DNA from: Gammaproteobacteria bacterium | GTDB taxonomy: Bacteria > Pseudomonadota > Gammaproteobacteria > Competibacterales > Competibacteraceae | Direction: 5' to 3' | Assembly (NCBI GenBank): GCA_024235095.1 | Contig: JACKNC010000001.1 | Coordinates: 2,608,501-2,672,500, forward strand | Length of the DNA: 64,000 bases | Part shown: one piece after another, positions 1-8,295 of the stretch | Layout: each line of letters starts with the position of its first letter | How positions within the stretch are numbered: position 1 is the first letter of the stretch | The notes under the pieces: generated by a model | The model's input: the letters and a program-made list of their open reading frames with translations, nothing else | The model's database searches: none | Told to the model about the DNA's origin: nothing | Made by a program: the position numbers and the translations under genes

Positions 1-873
1 CAGCGCCTGCACATAACTGCGCAACTCACCGCTGGCCTCCTGCACCTGGATTAAAGCGGCATTCAACAGTTCGCCTACCGGGGCGAGTCGATCATCCAGC
101 CGGCTCAGCGTCTCCAGTTCTCGCAAACTTTGATTCAGCCGGTCAGCGACTGCATCCTCATCGCTCTCGCTCAGCCAGATCAGTAGGCGCTGGCCGGTCT
201 CCAGCAATTGACTGGCATGGGCTAACCGTTTCTGCTCGGCTTCCAGTTCCGCAACCTCGCCCTCGGCCAGATTCAGCGCCGCTAGCTCCCGCAGGTGATA
301 ACGCAGAATATCCAGCCGGGCGTCGCGTTCCTGACTGGCCTGGCGCAAATCGCGCCATTCCTGGCGCAACCGGCTCCAGTCCCGGTAATGCTCTGCAACT
401 TCGGTGACTAAATTCGTATTGCCTGCGTAGTCATCCAGCAATTGCCGCTGCGCTTCGCGCCGCAACAGCGACTGGTGTTCATGCTGGCCGTGGATATCCA
501 CCAGGCGCTCGCCCAGCTCCCGCAACGCCTGGGCCGGTTGCGGAACGCCATTGATGTAGTTGCGGGAACGTCCATTGCGGGTTACTACCCGGCGCAGATG
601 GCATTCCCCGGCCTCATTCAGATCGCGCTCCGCCAGCCAGGCCCGCGCGGTCGGCAGGGCGTCAAGATCGAACACGGCGCTGATGTCCGTCCGCTCCGCG
701 CCATGCCGGATTACGCCGCTGTCCGCCCGGTCGCCCAGCAATAAACCAATCGCGTCCACCAGAATGGATTTGCCGGCCCCGGTTTCCCCGGTTACAGCGG
801 TCATGCCCGCCGCCAGTTCCAGCTCCAGTTCCTCAACAATAGCGAAATCGCGAACGCGCAACTGGGTCAGCAT
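1..873 (-). CDS. recN: DNA repair protein RecN, N-terminal part (cut by window edge)
   Basis: SMC-like ATPase of recombinational double-strand-break repair. Reading the minus strand from the ATG at 871-873 gives a protein beginning MLTQLRVRDFAIVEELELEL, followed by a Walker A motif (TGETGAGKS) and an ILVDAIGLLLGDRAD segment, the classic RecN head. The frame stays open for 291 codons to the first base, so the C-terminal half with Walker B lies outside. The start lies 12 bp after the nadK stop on the same strand; nadK-recN is a common gammaproteobacterial pair. Family assignment is firm. Confidence 0.93.
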   Translation of the reverse strand, partial: MLTQLRVRDFAIVEELELELAAGMTAVTGETGAGKSILVDAIGLLLGDRADSGVIRHGAERTDISAVFDLDALPTARAWLAERDLNEAGECHLRRVVTRNGRSRNYINGVPQPAQALRELGERLVDIHGQHEHQSLLRREAQRQLLDDYAGNTNLVTEVAEHYRDWSRLRQEWRDLRQASQERDARLDILRYHLRELAALNLAEGEVAELEAEQKRLAHASQLLETGQRLLIWLSESDEDAVADRLNQSLRELETLSRLDDRLAPVGELLNAALIQVQEASGELRSYVQAL

Positions 874-885
874 GACGGCGCAAGT

Positions 886-1788
886 TCAGATGAACGGCGA
901 CGCTTCCGGACTCAGGCCCCAGCGCAGCTTGGCCCGCAGCAACTTGAAGTAGTCATGGTTAACCGGATGCAGCAGCCTGACCTTATGCGCCTTCTTACGA
1001 ATCACTACGCGGTCGCCGGGTTCAATCGCCAGACTGACCTGCCCGTCGCAGGTAATTTGCGACTGGGTGGTCGTCGCCGCGTTGAGTACGACTTCGATGC
1101 TGCTGTCGGCGCTGACCACGATCGGGCGATGGGTCAGGGTGTGTGGGCAAATCGGCACTAGCACCACGGCTTCCAGACCGGGATAGATGATCGGCCCGCC
1201 GCCCGCCAGCGCGTAGGCGGTAGAGCCGGTCGGGGTGGAAATAATCAGCCCATCGGCATGATAGGCATTCAGAAAACGACTGTCGAGAAAGGTATCCACT
1301 TCGATCATACGCGCCACTTCGCACTTGTGAACGACCACATCATTCAGCGCGTCGGCTTCGCCGGTCACCTGACCATTGCGCAATACCTGAGCATGCAGGA
1401 TTAAACGACGCGCTTCACGGAATTCGCCGTTCAGCACTTCGTCTAGCCGATGTGGAAGTTCGCCCGGCGACATATCGGCCAGAAAGCCCAGCCGACCCAG
1501 GTTGATGCCCAGGATCGGCGTTTCGTAATCGACCAGCGAACGAGCAGCGTTCAGCATGGTGCCGTCGCCGCCCATGACAATGACCAAATCGCATTGTTCA
1601 CCAATTGCTTCCCGGCTAGCGACCTCCAGATCGTGATTGGGAATCAAACGGGCTGAACTGTCATCGAGCAGCACCCGCAACTGGTGCCGCTGCAAATGAG
1701 CAGCGATTTGATGGAGGGTACCGGCAACATTCGGGTCGCCGAATTTGCCAATCAGGCCAATGGTGTGGAAAACCGGAGTGGAGGACAT
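886..1788 (-). CDS. nadK: NAD kinase
   Basis: Phosphorylates NAD to NADP with ATP in the cytosol, controlling the NADP pool. The 300-residue protein has the family signature GGDGTML about residues 62-68, then NLGRLGFLA, and the conserved STPTGSTAYALAGGGPI loop that holds the substrate. Length fits bacterial NadK (about 290-300 aa). The frame extends upstream to 1884, but the ATG at 1788 gives the usual MSSTPVFHTIGLIGK beginning; the upstream extension is low-complexity and not family-like. It precedes recN by 12 bp, so the two are probably co-transcribed. No strong Shine-Dalgarno is visible at 1788. Confidence 0.95.
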   Translation of the reverse strand: MSSTPVFHTIGLIGKFGDPNVAGTLHQIAAHLQRHQLRVLLDDSSARLIPNHDLEVASREAIGEQCDLVIVMGGDGTMLNAARSLVDYETPILGINLGRLGFLADMSPGELPHRLDEVLNGEFREARRLILHAQVLRNGQVTGEADALNDVVVHKCEVARMIEVDTFLDSRFLNAYHADGLIISTPTGSTAYALAGGGPIIYPGLEAVVLVPICPHTLTHRPIVVSADSSIEVVLNAATTTQSQITCDGQVSLAIEPGDRVVIRKKAHKVRLLHPVNHDYFKLLRAKLRWGLSPEASPFI

Positions 1789-1932
1789 GATTCCGTACTG
1801 AGATGGTGAATGCGAACAACTTATCATTTTAGGCGAAAACGCGCCAATTCGCCGAAGCTTCGGCTGGATTGCCGAACCTCTCAATTTCCAGCGAGAGGCA
1901 GCGCTTAATTAAAGCGACAAAAAAAGTCGGAA

Positions 1933-1961
1933 TTTCTCCAAAAACTTGCTAATGTTATAAT
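1933..1961 (+). promoter_or_regulatory. Candidate sigma-70 promoter for the chemoreceptor gene
   Basis: A perfect TATAAT lies at 1956-1961 in an AT-rich stretch 140 bp upstream of the chemoreceptor ATG. The -35 region at 17 bp spacing (about TTTCTC) is poor, so this rests mainly on the -10 box. The remainder of 1789-2100 shows no other feature. Confidence 0.35.
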
Positions 1962-2100
1962 GATATCTTGAAGCTTACGAACTAGGCAGCGGCTTCTCTC
2001 GGGATGTTGTAAAGAAAATCCCGCATGATTTTCAAGGATTGGGGAAATCGCCTTTTGATTACTACGAATGCCTTTAAAGAGTAACTAATGGATTGTAACC

Positions 2101-3693
2101 ATGCGCACTAATCTTCCCGTCACTAATAAAGAACATATTCTTGAAGAGAACGCCACTCTGGTTTCCACTACTGACCTTAAGAGCCTGATTACTTACGCTA
2201 ATCCAGCTTTTATCGAGATTAGTGGTTTTAGCGAAGAGGAGCTTATCGGCGCGCCGCACAACCTTGTGCGTCATCCAGACATGCCGCTGGAAGCGTTTGC
2301 CGATTTGTGGGCGACCATCGAATCAGGGCGGTCATGGACCGCACTGGTCAAAAACCGCTGCAAGAACGGGGATTATTACTGGGTAAAAGCCAATGTGACC
2401 CCCATTATCGAACAAGGTAAGCCCATAGGTTACATGTCCGTCCGCGTCAAGCCTACGCGCGACGAAGTAACCGCAGCCAGCGCGCTCTACCAGAATATAC
2501 GAAGCGGTCAAAGCCGTTACGGCCTACGTAACGGCTTGGTCATCCGCAAGGGTCTGCTGGGCAAATTGAATTTCTGGAGGTCCGTCGGCATGCATACGCG
2601 CATCTGGATCGCGATGCTGTTGATGGCGGCTGCGATCATCGGGATTCGATCCGTCAGCCTGCTTTGGGTGCAAGCCGATTTCCCGGTGACCGGCTTCGAT
2701 TGGCGCCAACTCCTGATATTGATTGCGACCTGTGTGGGCGTAGGAGGACTGCTCGGTGCCTGGTTGTCGCGTACGCTGGTTCGACCCCTGGAGGCTATCC
2801 TGGATTTTGCCCGGCGCATCGCCAGCGGAGACTTGGGCGGACGCATAAGCACTACCCGTAGCGATGAAATCGGGCGCATCCTGCGGGTTCTCAATCAAAC
2901 TAATGTCAATCTCCTGGGGATTGTGGGGGATGTCCGTTCCCAGGCGCAGGAGATCCACAGCGAAATTGAACAAATTTCTTCTGGCATTAGCGAATTGTCT
3001 GCCCGGACAGAATCCCAGGCATCCAGTCTTGAAGAGACCGCTGCCAGTATGGAACAAATCCACGCCACCGTACAGCAAACCGCGGATCTAGCCCAGCAAG
3101 CCAATCAATTAACGGTGAACGCCTCGGCGGTTGCCGAGCGTAGTGGAGAAGTTGTCGGCCAAGTCGCCGCCAATATGGCCGATATTGACGCCAGCTCCAA
3201 AAAAATTGCCGATATTATCAGCGTGATTGATGACATCGCTTTTCAAACCAACATTCTGGCGTTGAACGCGGCGGTCGAGGCGGCCCGCGCCGGGGAACAG
3301 GGTCGGGGATTTGCCGTCGTCGCTGGCGAAGTGCGCAATCTAGCGCAGAAAACTGCGGTCGCTGCCAAGGAAATTAAAAATCTGATTTCAGATTCGCTGC
3401 GCAAGGTCGAATCCGGCGCCAAACTGTCCGGCGATGCCAGCGGCACGATGGAGGAAGTCGTGGTTGCCGTTAAGCGGGTATCCACCATCATGAGCGAAAT
3501 CAATCAAGCCACCCGCGAACAGGCCGCGGGCATCGGGCAGATTAACGAAGCGGCCATGCAGATCGACCGCGTCACCCAGGAAAACGCGGCTTTTGCTGAA
3601 AGAATTACCGCCGCAGCCGGGCAATTGACGCTTCGGGCCAACGCCCTGACAGGCGCGGTGAATGTTTTCAAGACAGCCTCGGGACAAGGCTGA
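2101..3693 (+). CDS. PAS-domain methyl-accepting chemotaxis protein (Aer-like)
   Basis: Membrane receptor of 530 aa. Residues about 10-118 form a PAS domain with Aer-like features (VTNKE start, ITYANPAFIEISGF, HNLVRHPDMP, KNRCKNGDYYWVKANVTPI), the kind that binds FAD and senses redox or energy state. Two hydrophobic segments follow (about 165-190 and 203-224), then a HAMP linker (RPLEAILDFARRIASGDL) and the cytoplasmic signalling hairpin with DDIAFQTNILALNAAVEAA at its tip, which contacts CheA/CheW. There is no periplasmic ligand domain and no C-terminal CheR-binding pentapeptide. It stands alone, with no che genes nearby. Energy taxis is inferred from domain layout. Confidence 0.93.
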   Translation: MRTNLPVTNKEHILEENATLVSTTDLKSLITYANPAFIEISGFSEEELIGAPHNLVRHPDMPLEAFADLWATIESGRSWTALVKNRCKNGDYYWVKANVTPIIEQGKPIGYMSVRVKPTRDEVTAASALYQNIRSGQSRYGLRNGLVIRKGLLGKLNFWRSVGMHTRIWIAMLLMAAAIIGIRSVSLLWVQADFPVTGFDWRQLLILIATCVGVGGLLGAWLSRTLVRPLEAILDFARRIASGDLGGRISTTRSDEIGRILRVLNQTNVNLLGIVGDVRSQAQEIHSEIEQISSGISELSARTESQASSLEETAASMEQIHATVQQTADLAQQANQLTVNASAVAERSGEVVGQVAANMADIDASSKKIADIISVIDDIAFQTNILALNAAVEAARAGEQGRGFAVVAGEVRNLAQKTAVAAKEIKNLISDSLRKVESGAKLSGDASGTMEEVVVAVKRVSTIMSEINQATREQAAGIGQINEAAMQIDRVTQENAAFAERITAAAGQLTLRANALTGAVNVFKTASGQG

Positions 3694-3793
3694 GCGATCT
3701 GGCAAATACGAGGGATTATCATCATGACTCTGGGTAACACTGACCCCAACAAGAATCAGTCCTTATGGGCGAGCGTGGAGCAATTTTACCCAT

Positions 3794-4411
3794 TCACTTC
3801 AGCTCGGCGAGCAACAATCGGGTTTCGCGCAACAGAACATTGCGTCGCAGCAGCAGGCCAAGTCGGGTGCCGCCGCTTTGCCGCCAAAGAATCGCTGCCC
3901 GGATCCCTGCCAGCAGCAACGCCCGAATTCGATTGGCGTTTTCCGGATTGTTCAGGTGAATCTGCGCGCCGCTGACCATGATGCGGCGCGACAGGGTGCT
4001 GATTGTTTGCAAATAAAGCTCCGCAAATCGGGCAATCGTGTTGCTGTGCGTAACCGGAAAATGCGCCAGATTGCGATTAATGTCCTGAATGCCTGCGCCA
4101 ATCACATCCAGCAGGTCTTTGCGCCGCGCCAGGATGCGCTCCAAGCTTAACAAGGTCAGCACGTAACGAGTTAACTCCTTGTCCCGCGGATTATGGAGCT
4201 GTTCCTCTAGCAGGCGCAGACCCGAATGAAGTCGGGTCACGCCGCCGTACACGTCCTCGCTGCTGGAGGAATCCACCTGGAGCAGACTGCTCATACAGGT
4301 CTCGAAATCGTCGGCGTTGACTTGACCCCGCTGCGCAACGTTGCGCACGAGATCAACGGCTTGCATCACGCCGGCCAGGGCGATGACGCGATCATGATCG
4401 GTTTTGGGCAT
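3794..4411 (-). CDS. hflD: High frequency lysogenization protein HflD homolog
   Basis: A 205-aa all-helical protein matching HflD: starts MPKTDHDRVIALAGVMQAV, has the QVDSSSSEDVYGGV segment and TRYVLTLLSLERIL, and ends in the NRIRALLLAGIRAAILWRQ block typical of the family. In E. coli HflD binds lambda CII and is membrane associated; its normal cellular role is not settled. It lies just after mnmA on the same strand (33 bp), the same pairing as in E. coli (trmU-ycfC), which supports the call and suggests co-transcription. Confidence 0.93.
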   Translation of the reverse strand: MPKTDHDRVIALAGVMQAVDLVRNVAQRGQVNADDFETCMSSLLQVDSSSSEDVYGGVTRLHSGLRLLEEQLHNPRDKELTRYVLTLLSLERILARRKDLLDVIGAGIQDINRNLAHFPVTHSNTIARFAELYLQTISTLSRRIMVSGAQIHLNNPENANRIRALLLAGIRAAILWRQSGGTRLGLLLRRNVLLRETRLLLAELK

Positions 4412-4444
4412 AAGTTTCGGTGATGAGTTGTAAAGAGAACGCGA

Positions 4445-5533
4445 TCAATTGTAGCCGGTCTCGATGATTCCGCCGCCCAGGCATTCCTCATTCTGATAAA
4501 ACACCACTGACTGCCCCGGAGTGATCGCCCGTTGCGGTTCAGTGAAACGGACTTCGGCGCGGTCTTTCTCCAACGTTTCCAGCACACAAAGCTGATCCGG
4601 CTGACGGTAGCGAATTTTAGCCATGCAGGTGAGCGGCAGCGTAGGCGGCTCGCCGGCGATCCAGTGCAGTGGCGAGGCGCGCAACCGGCGATGAAACAAG
4701 GCCGGGTGATTGTGACCCTGGGCAACGATCAGGATATTATGTTCCAGATCCTTTCCCGTCACATACCACGGTTCGCCGCTGCCCTGACGTTGTCCACCGA
4801 TTCCTAATCCCTGGCGCTGGCCAATGGTGTGGAACATCAGGCCGGCATGCTCGCCGATCGGTTGACCATCCACCGTCTGAATCTGCCCAGGTTGGGCGGG
4901 CAAATAACGGTTTAGAAATTCCCGGAACCGGCGCTCGCCAATGAAGCAGATGCCGGTGCTATCTTTTTTGGCGTGAGTGACCAGCCCGGCGACCGCAGCC
5001 CGTTCCCGCACTTCGGATTTCAGCAGATCGCCGACAGGGAACCAGGCGCTGGCCAATTGCTGCTGATCGAGTCCGTAAAGGAAATAACTTTGATCCTTAC
5101 CTGGATCGCGACCCTTGAGCAGGCGCTGACCGCCGTCTTGTTCGATGCGCCGAACATAGTGGCCAGTGGCGATGGCATCTGCGCCCAGGTGACGAGCATG
5201 GTTAAGAAAAGCCCGAAATTTGATTTCGGTGTTGCATAGAATATCCGGGTTCGGCGTCCGGCCCCGGCGATATTCCTCCAGGAAGTAGCGAAACACCCGT
5301 TCCTGATATTCAGCGGTGAAGTTGACCGTGTGCAGCGGGATGTCCAGAGTCTCGCACACAACCTGGGCGTCATCCAGGTCCTCGGCGGCGGCGCAATAAC
5401 CCGCTTCAAAGGAGTCCTCCCAGTTTTTCATGAACACGCCATGGACTTCGTATCCCTGTTCAACGAGCAACAGGGCGGCTACCGAAGAATCCACCCCGCC
5501 GGACAAACCGACGACGATTCGGGTTTTAGACAT
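4445..5533 (-). CDS. mnmA: tRNA-specific 2-thiouridylase MnmA
   Basis: Thiolates U34 in the wobble position of Lys, Glu and Gln tRNAs using ATP and sulfur relayed by the TusE system. The 362-aa protein shows the PP-loop LSGGVDSSVAA near residue 10, the catalytic Cys in RTPNPDILCN (about 98-107), the second catalytic Cys in DSTGICFIGERRF (about 200), and the C-terminal beta-barrel domain ending in GGGIIETGY. Length is normal. It is followed by hflD on the same strand. Confidence 0.97.
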   Translation of the reverse strand: MSKTRIVVGLSGGVDSSVAALLLVEQGYEVHGVFMKNWEDSFEAGYCAAAEDLDDAQVVCETLDIPLHTVNFTAEYQERVFRYFLEEYRRGRTPNPDILCNTEIKFRAFLNHARHLGADAIATGHYVRRIEQDGGQRLLKGRDPGKDQSYFLYGLDQQQLASAWFPVGDLLKSEVRERAAVAGLVTHAKKDSTGICFIGERRFREFLNRYLPAQPGQIQTVDGQPIGEHAGLMFHTIGQRQGLGIGGQRQGSGEPWYVTGKDLEHNILIVAQGHNHPALFHRRLRASPLHWIAGEPPTLPLTCMAKIRYRQPDQLCVLETLEKDRAEVRFTEPQRAITPGQSVVFYQNEECLGGGIIETGYN

Positions 5534-5564
5534 GGGAAGGGGAAAAGAGAATCAGCTTCTCCGC

Positions 5565-5589
5565 TAGGACAGGCAGAGCGCCCGTCCTA
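5565..5589. repeat. Short palindromic repeat upstream of mnmA
   Basis: TAGGAC at 5565-5570 pairs with GTCCTA at 5584-5589 around a GC-rich loop, in the 70 bp between the phasin stop and the mnmA start. It has the look of a dispersed REP-type element; only this copy was noticed here. It could also act as a weak terminator for the phasin gene, but no T-run follows on either strand. Confidence 0.45.
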
Positions 5590-5603
5590 CCGGGTTCAGC
5601 GCA

Positions 5604-5948
5604 TCATGATTTGCCCGGCGGCAGGCTTTCCTTAACCAGCTTGTCAAATTCAGCCTTGAAGCGTCCCATCATATCGCCCAGCGCTTTAGTGTCTTCCATG
5701 AACTTCTGATTCAGACTGGAGATCGTCTCGGCTTGACTGGTCAGAAAAGTCTGTAAACTGGCCGGATCGCTGATCTCGGCGGCGGCTTTCATCCGCGTCA
5801 TAGCCATATCGACATACGATTGCAAAGCGCTCATCTGGAAATTGACCAGCGCTTCCAAATTGGCGGCGGATAACCTGTTGGCTTTGATGACGGGACTCAG
5901 AAAATTTTGATACTGCTCGGACATTTTGGCCAACATATCGTTACTCAT
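5604..5948 (-). CDS. Phasin family protein
   Basis: A 114-aa, almost entirely helical protein of the phasin type, starting MSNDMLAKMSEQYQNFLSPV with the pattern ANLEALVNFQMSALQSYVD and a second helix around LTSQAETISSLNQKFMEDTK. Phasins coat polyhydroxyalkanoate granules and affect their size; PHA storage by the host is inferred from this. The frame opens upstream to 6032, but the ATG at 5948 has a good Shine-Dalgarno (GGGAG about 8 nt upstream) and gives the family start. No PHA synthase is in the window. Confidence 0.85.
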   Translation of the reverse strand: MSNDMLAKMSEQYQNFLSPVIKANRLSAANLEALVNFQMSALQSYVDMAMTRMKAAAEISDPASLQTFLTSQAETISSLNQKFMEDTKALGDMMGRFKAEFDKLVKESLPPGKS

Positions 5949-6130
5949 CTTGATTTCTCCCAGGAATTGTCGATCACAGCGAATTGTGCGGTCGCAGCAT
6001 AACGCGATTTTTGCTGCAGTGCAATATAGCACTCTGAGTTTTCGTCATGCGAAACCGCCGAGGCCCGTCCGCTTGGCGATAACCAGACATTCGCGGATAA
6101 TTGGCGCTTTCGCGAACCCGGATGCTTTTC

Positions 6131-7033
6131 ATGTGGTTTAAAAATCTTAGCCTGTTTCGACTAATTGAGCCGTTGCCCCTGACGATTGAAGCGTTAGCGG
6201 CTCAGTTGGAGCGGCGCGCTTTTCAACCCTGTCCGAGCCATCAACCCAGTACATTCGGCTGGACGCCGCCTCTGGGCCGCAAGGCCCGCGATCATGCGCA
6301 TGCTGTGGCGGGACGCTGGTTGATTTGCTTGCGCACTGAGGAAAAGGTTTTGCCCCCGATCGTGGTGAATCAGGCGCTGGCGGAACGCATCGCTTTGATT
6401 GAAGATGAACAGCGGCGACCCGTGCGGCGGCGAGAAAAACTGGATCTGCGTGATCAACTGGTTCAGGAACTGCTGCCGCGCGCCCTTACCCGTAGCCGGT
6501 TCAGTTATGCTTACTTGGATTTGGCGGCAGGATGGTTGATCGTGGACAGCGCCAGTCCGCGCGGGGTAGAAGAAGTCACCGGAACCTTGCGCGAAACGCT
6601 GGGTTCCCTACCCATCGCGCCGCTTAAAGTCCAGCAATCGCCAGCCGCAGTGATGACCGCCTGGTTGGTGGAAAGCTCGGCGCCAAACGGATTTGCCTTG
6701 GGCGATATTTGTGAATTGCGCGAGGGGGGTGAAACCGGCGGCGTGGTGCGTTGCCGGGGTCAGGACTTGACCAGCGATGAAATCCATGCCCACCTGGAAG
6801 CCGGCAAGCTGGTGACGCAGCTCGGCTTGATCTGGAGTGATCGACTGGCGTTTGTGCTGGATGAGGGACTGATCCTGCGGCGCCTGCAATTTCTCGACGT
6901 GGTGCGCGAGTCTTTATCGGAAACTGCGACCGATTCCCTGGAAGCCGTGTTTGACGCAGAATTTGCATTAATGACCGGAGAACTCGCACTCTTGCTGCCT
7001 CGGCTGCTAGAGTTATTCGGAGGCGAGGCATGA
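6131..7033 (+). CDS. rdgC: Recombination-associated protein RdgC
   Basis: A 300-aa homolog of the nucleoid-associated ring protein RdgC, which binds duplex DNA without sequence preference and restrains RecA-dependent recombination. It starts MWFKNLSLFRLIEPLPLT and contains the conserved FGWTPPLG block near residue 45, the WLICLRTEEKVLP strand and the FLDVVRE C-terminal helix. The frame extends 30 bp upstream of 6131 but the MWFKNL start is the family start. With recN and recC it adds to the recombination genes of this window. Confidence 0.94.
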   Translation: MWFKNLSLFRLIEPLPLTIEALAAQLERRAFQPCPSHQPSTFGWTPPLGRKARDHAHAVAGRWLICLRTEEKVLPPIVVNQALAERIALIEDEQRRPVRRREKLDLRDQLVQELLPRALTRSRFSYAYLDLAAGWLIVDSASPRGVEEVTGTLRETLGSLPIAPLKVQQSPAAVMTAWLVESSAPNGFALGDICELREGGETGGVVRCRGQDLTSDEIHAHLEAGKLVTQLGLIWSDRLAFVLDEGLILRRLQFLDVVRESLSETATDSLEAVFDAEFALMTGELALLLPRLLELFGGEA

Positions 7034-7117
7034 CGGGAAGCGCCGCTTGGTTTCCAGGGTGGAATCGATGGATGACGGCAAAGGCTTATCTTATTTAAAG
7101 GTTTGGACGGACGACCC

Positions 7118-8167
7118 ATGAGCAGTTGGCAAATTATTAGTATAATTATGTTATTAGGAATCGCTGCGGTCATGGGTGGCGGGGGTTGGCTATTGTTGCG
7201 CTACAGTCGGCAGCGGAAACAAATGATCGAAGAGCGGTTGTCAGCCATTAAGCGGGCGGCGGCGGAAAAGGCGGCGGCGGAAAAGGCGGCGGCGGAAAAG
7301 GCGGCGGCACACAGCGCGGCGCTTGCGCGGGCGGCGGCAGAGCGGTTGGCGGCAAAACGAGCGGCGGTCGAGAAGGCTGTCGCCGAGAAGGCGGCGGCAG
7401 AGAAAGCGGCGGTTGAACAAGCTATTGCCGAGTGGGCCGCCGCCGAGCAGGCCGAGGCTGAACGGGCGCGTCAGCAAAAAGTCAGTAATAATCGCGAGGA
7501 GACTGAAGCCAATGAGGAGCGATTGCGCGCTGTCGAAGATGCTATTGCGGAATGGGTTGAAGCCGAGCATGAGGGCAAACAACTGGCTGCTTCCAAGCCA
7601 GGTCAATCGCCCGCCAAGACCGTTAGCCAGGTCGAGGCGGTGCATGAACAGGTGCGCGCTACCGCCGAACGTGTTGAAAAAGAAGTCCATGATCTGGAAT
7701 TCATCAAAAACCGCATCGAAGCCGATGTGGATTTCCTGCCGATTGAATTTCAGCAAACCATTGATGACTGGAAAGCCGGAAAAATTCTCCGCCGCAACAC
7801 TTTTGATGATCTGAAACTGAAATTTCGCTATAAGGCGTATTCGATTGAAGATGGCTATGAAATGTTTTATTTGTATAATGAGTGGTTGAGCCAGCAGCGT
7901 CAAAAACTGCGGGTATTCATCCGCTTGCTAGGTACGGAAGTCGAAAAATCGGAAAGCATTCAGGCGGCGATCGAGCAAGCGGAACGCAAAGAGCGGGAGA
8001 AGTACCTGGAAATGGATGTTGATGTGATTTTCACGCTGCGCGATATTCGCGCCATCCTCGAAAAACTGATTGGCATGGAGACCATTCTCAAGGACCTGGA
8101 AGGCGTGTGCCGTAAAAGATCAGAGCAGATTATCTCGCCATCCTGGGAGGCGCGAGGGTCGTTATAG
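7118..8167 (+). CDS. Membrane-anchored Ala-rich coiled-coil protein, unknown function
   Basis: A 349-aa protein I do not recognise. Residues about 5-30 form one transmembrane helix (IISIIMLLGIAAVMGGGGWL) followed by a basic stretch, giving an N-in or N-out anchored topology. Residues about 45-125 are Ala/Lys/Glu-rich heptads, built in part from tandem AAAEK units, and predict a long coiled coil. The C-terminal 160 residues (VEKEVHDLEFIKNRIEADVD onward) are non-repetitive, charged and helical, with DWKAGKILRRNTFDDLKLKF and YEMFYLYNEWL. The ATG at 7118 is chosen over the TTG at 7103 because GGACGG precedes it and the TM helix follows directly. It resembles TolA-like spacer proteins only in composition. 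Confidence 0.75.
   Translation: MSSWQIISIIMLLGIAAVMGGGGWLLLRYSRQRKQMIEERLSAIKRAAAEKAAAEKAAAEKAAAHSAALARAAAERLAAKRAAVEKAVAEKAAAEKAAVEQAIAEWAAAEQAEAERARQQKVSNNREETEANEERLRAVEDAIAEWVEAEHEGKQLAASKPGQSPAKTVSQVEAVHEQVRATAERVEKEVHDLEFIKNRIEADVDFLPIEFQQTIDDWKAGKILRRNTFDDLKLKFRYKAYSIEDGYEMFYLYNEWLSQQRQKLRVFIRLLGTEVEKSESIQAAIEQAERKEREKYLEMDVDVIFTLRDIRAILEKLIGMETILKDLEGVCRKRSEQIISPSWEARGSL
7256..7308 (+). repeat. 15-bp tandem repeat coding AAAEK
   Basis: Three exact copies of a 15-bp unit (GCGGCGGCGGAAAAG) at 7256-7300 plus a partial fourth. The unit is a multiple of three, so copy-number change would alter coiled-coil length without breaking the frame. Confidence 0.85.
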
Positions 8168-8295
8168 GTTCAAGGCAGTTCGCAAACAATATACTGATCT
8201 CCGCCTTGCTGGCGTAGTAAAGCAAATGTTGCGCCGCATTCTTCGCTATAATGCCGCCTCCGATCTGGCCTGATAGCCCTCAGTGTGATTAAACA

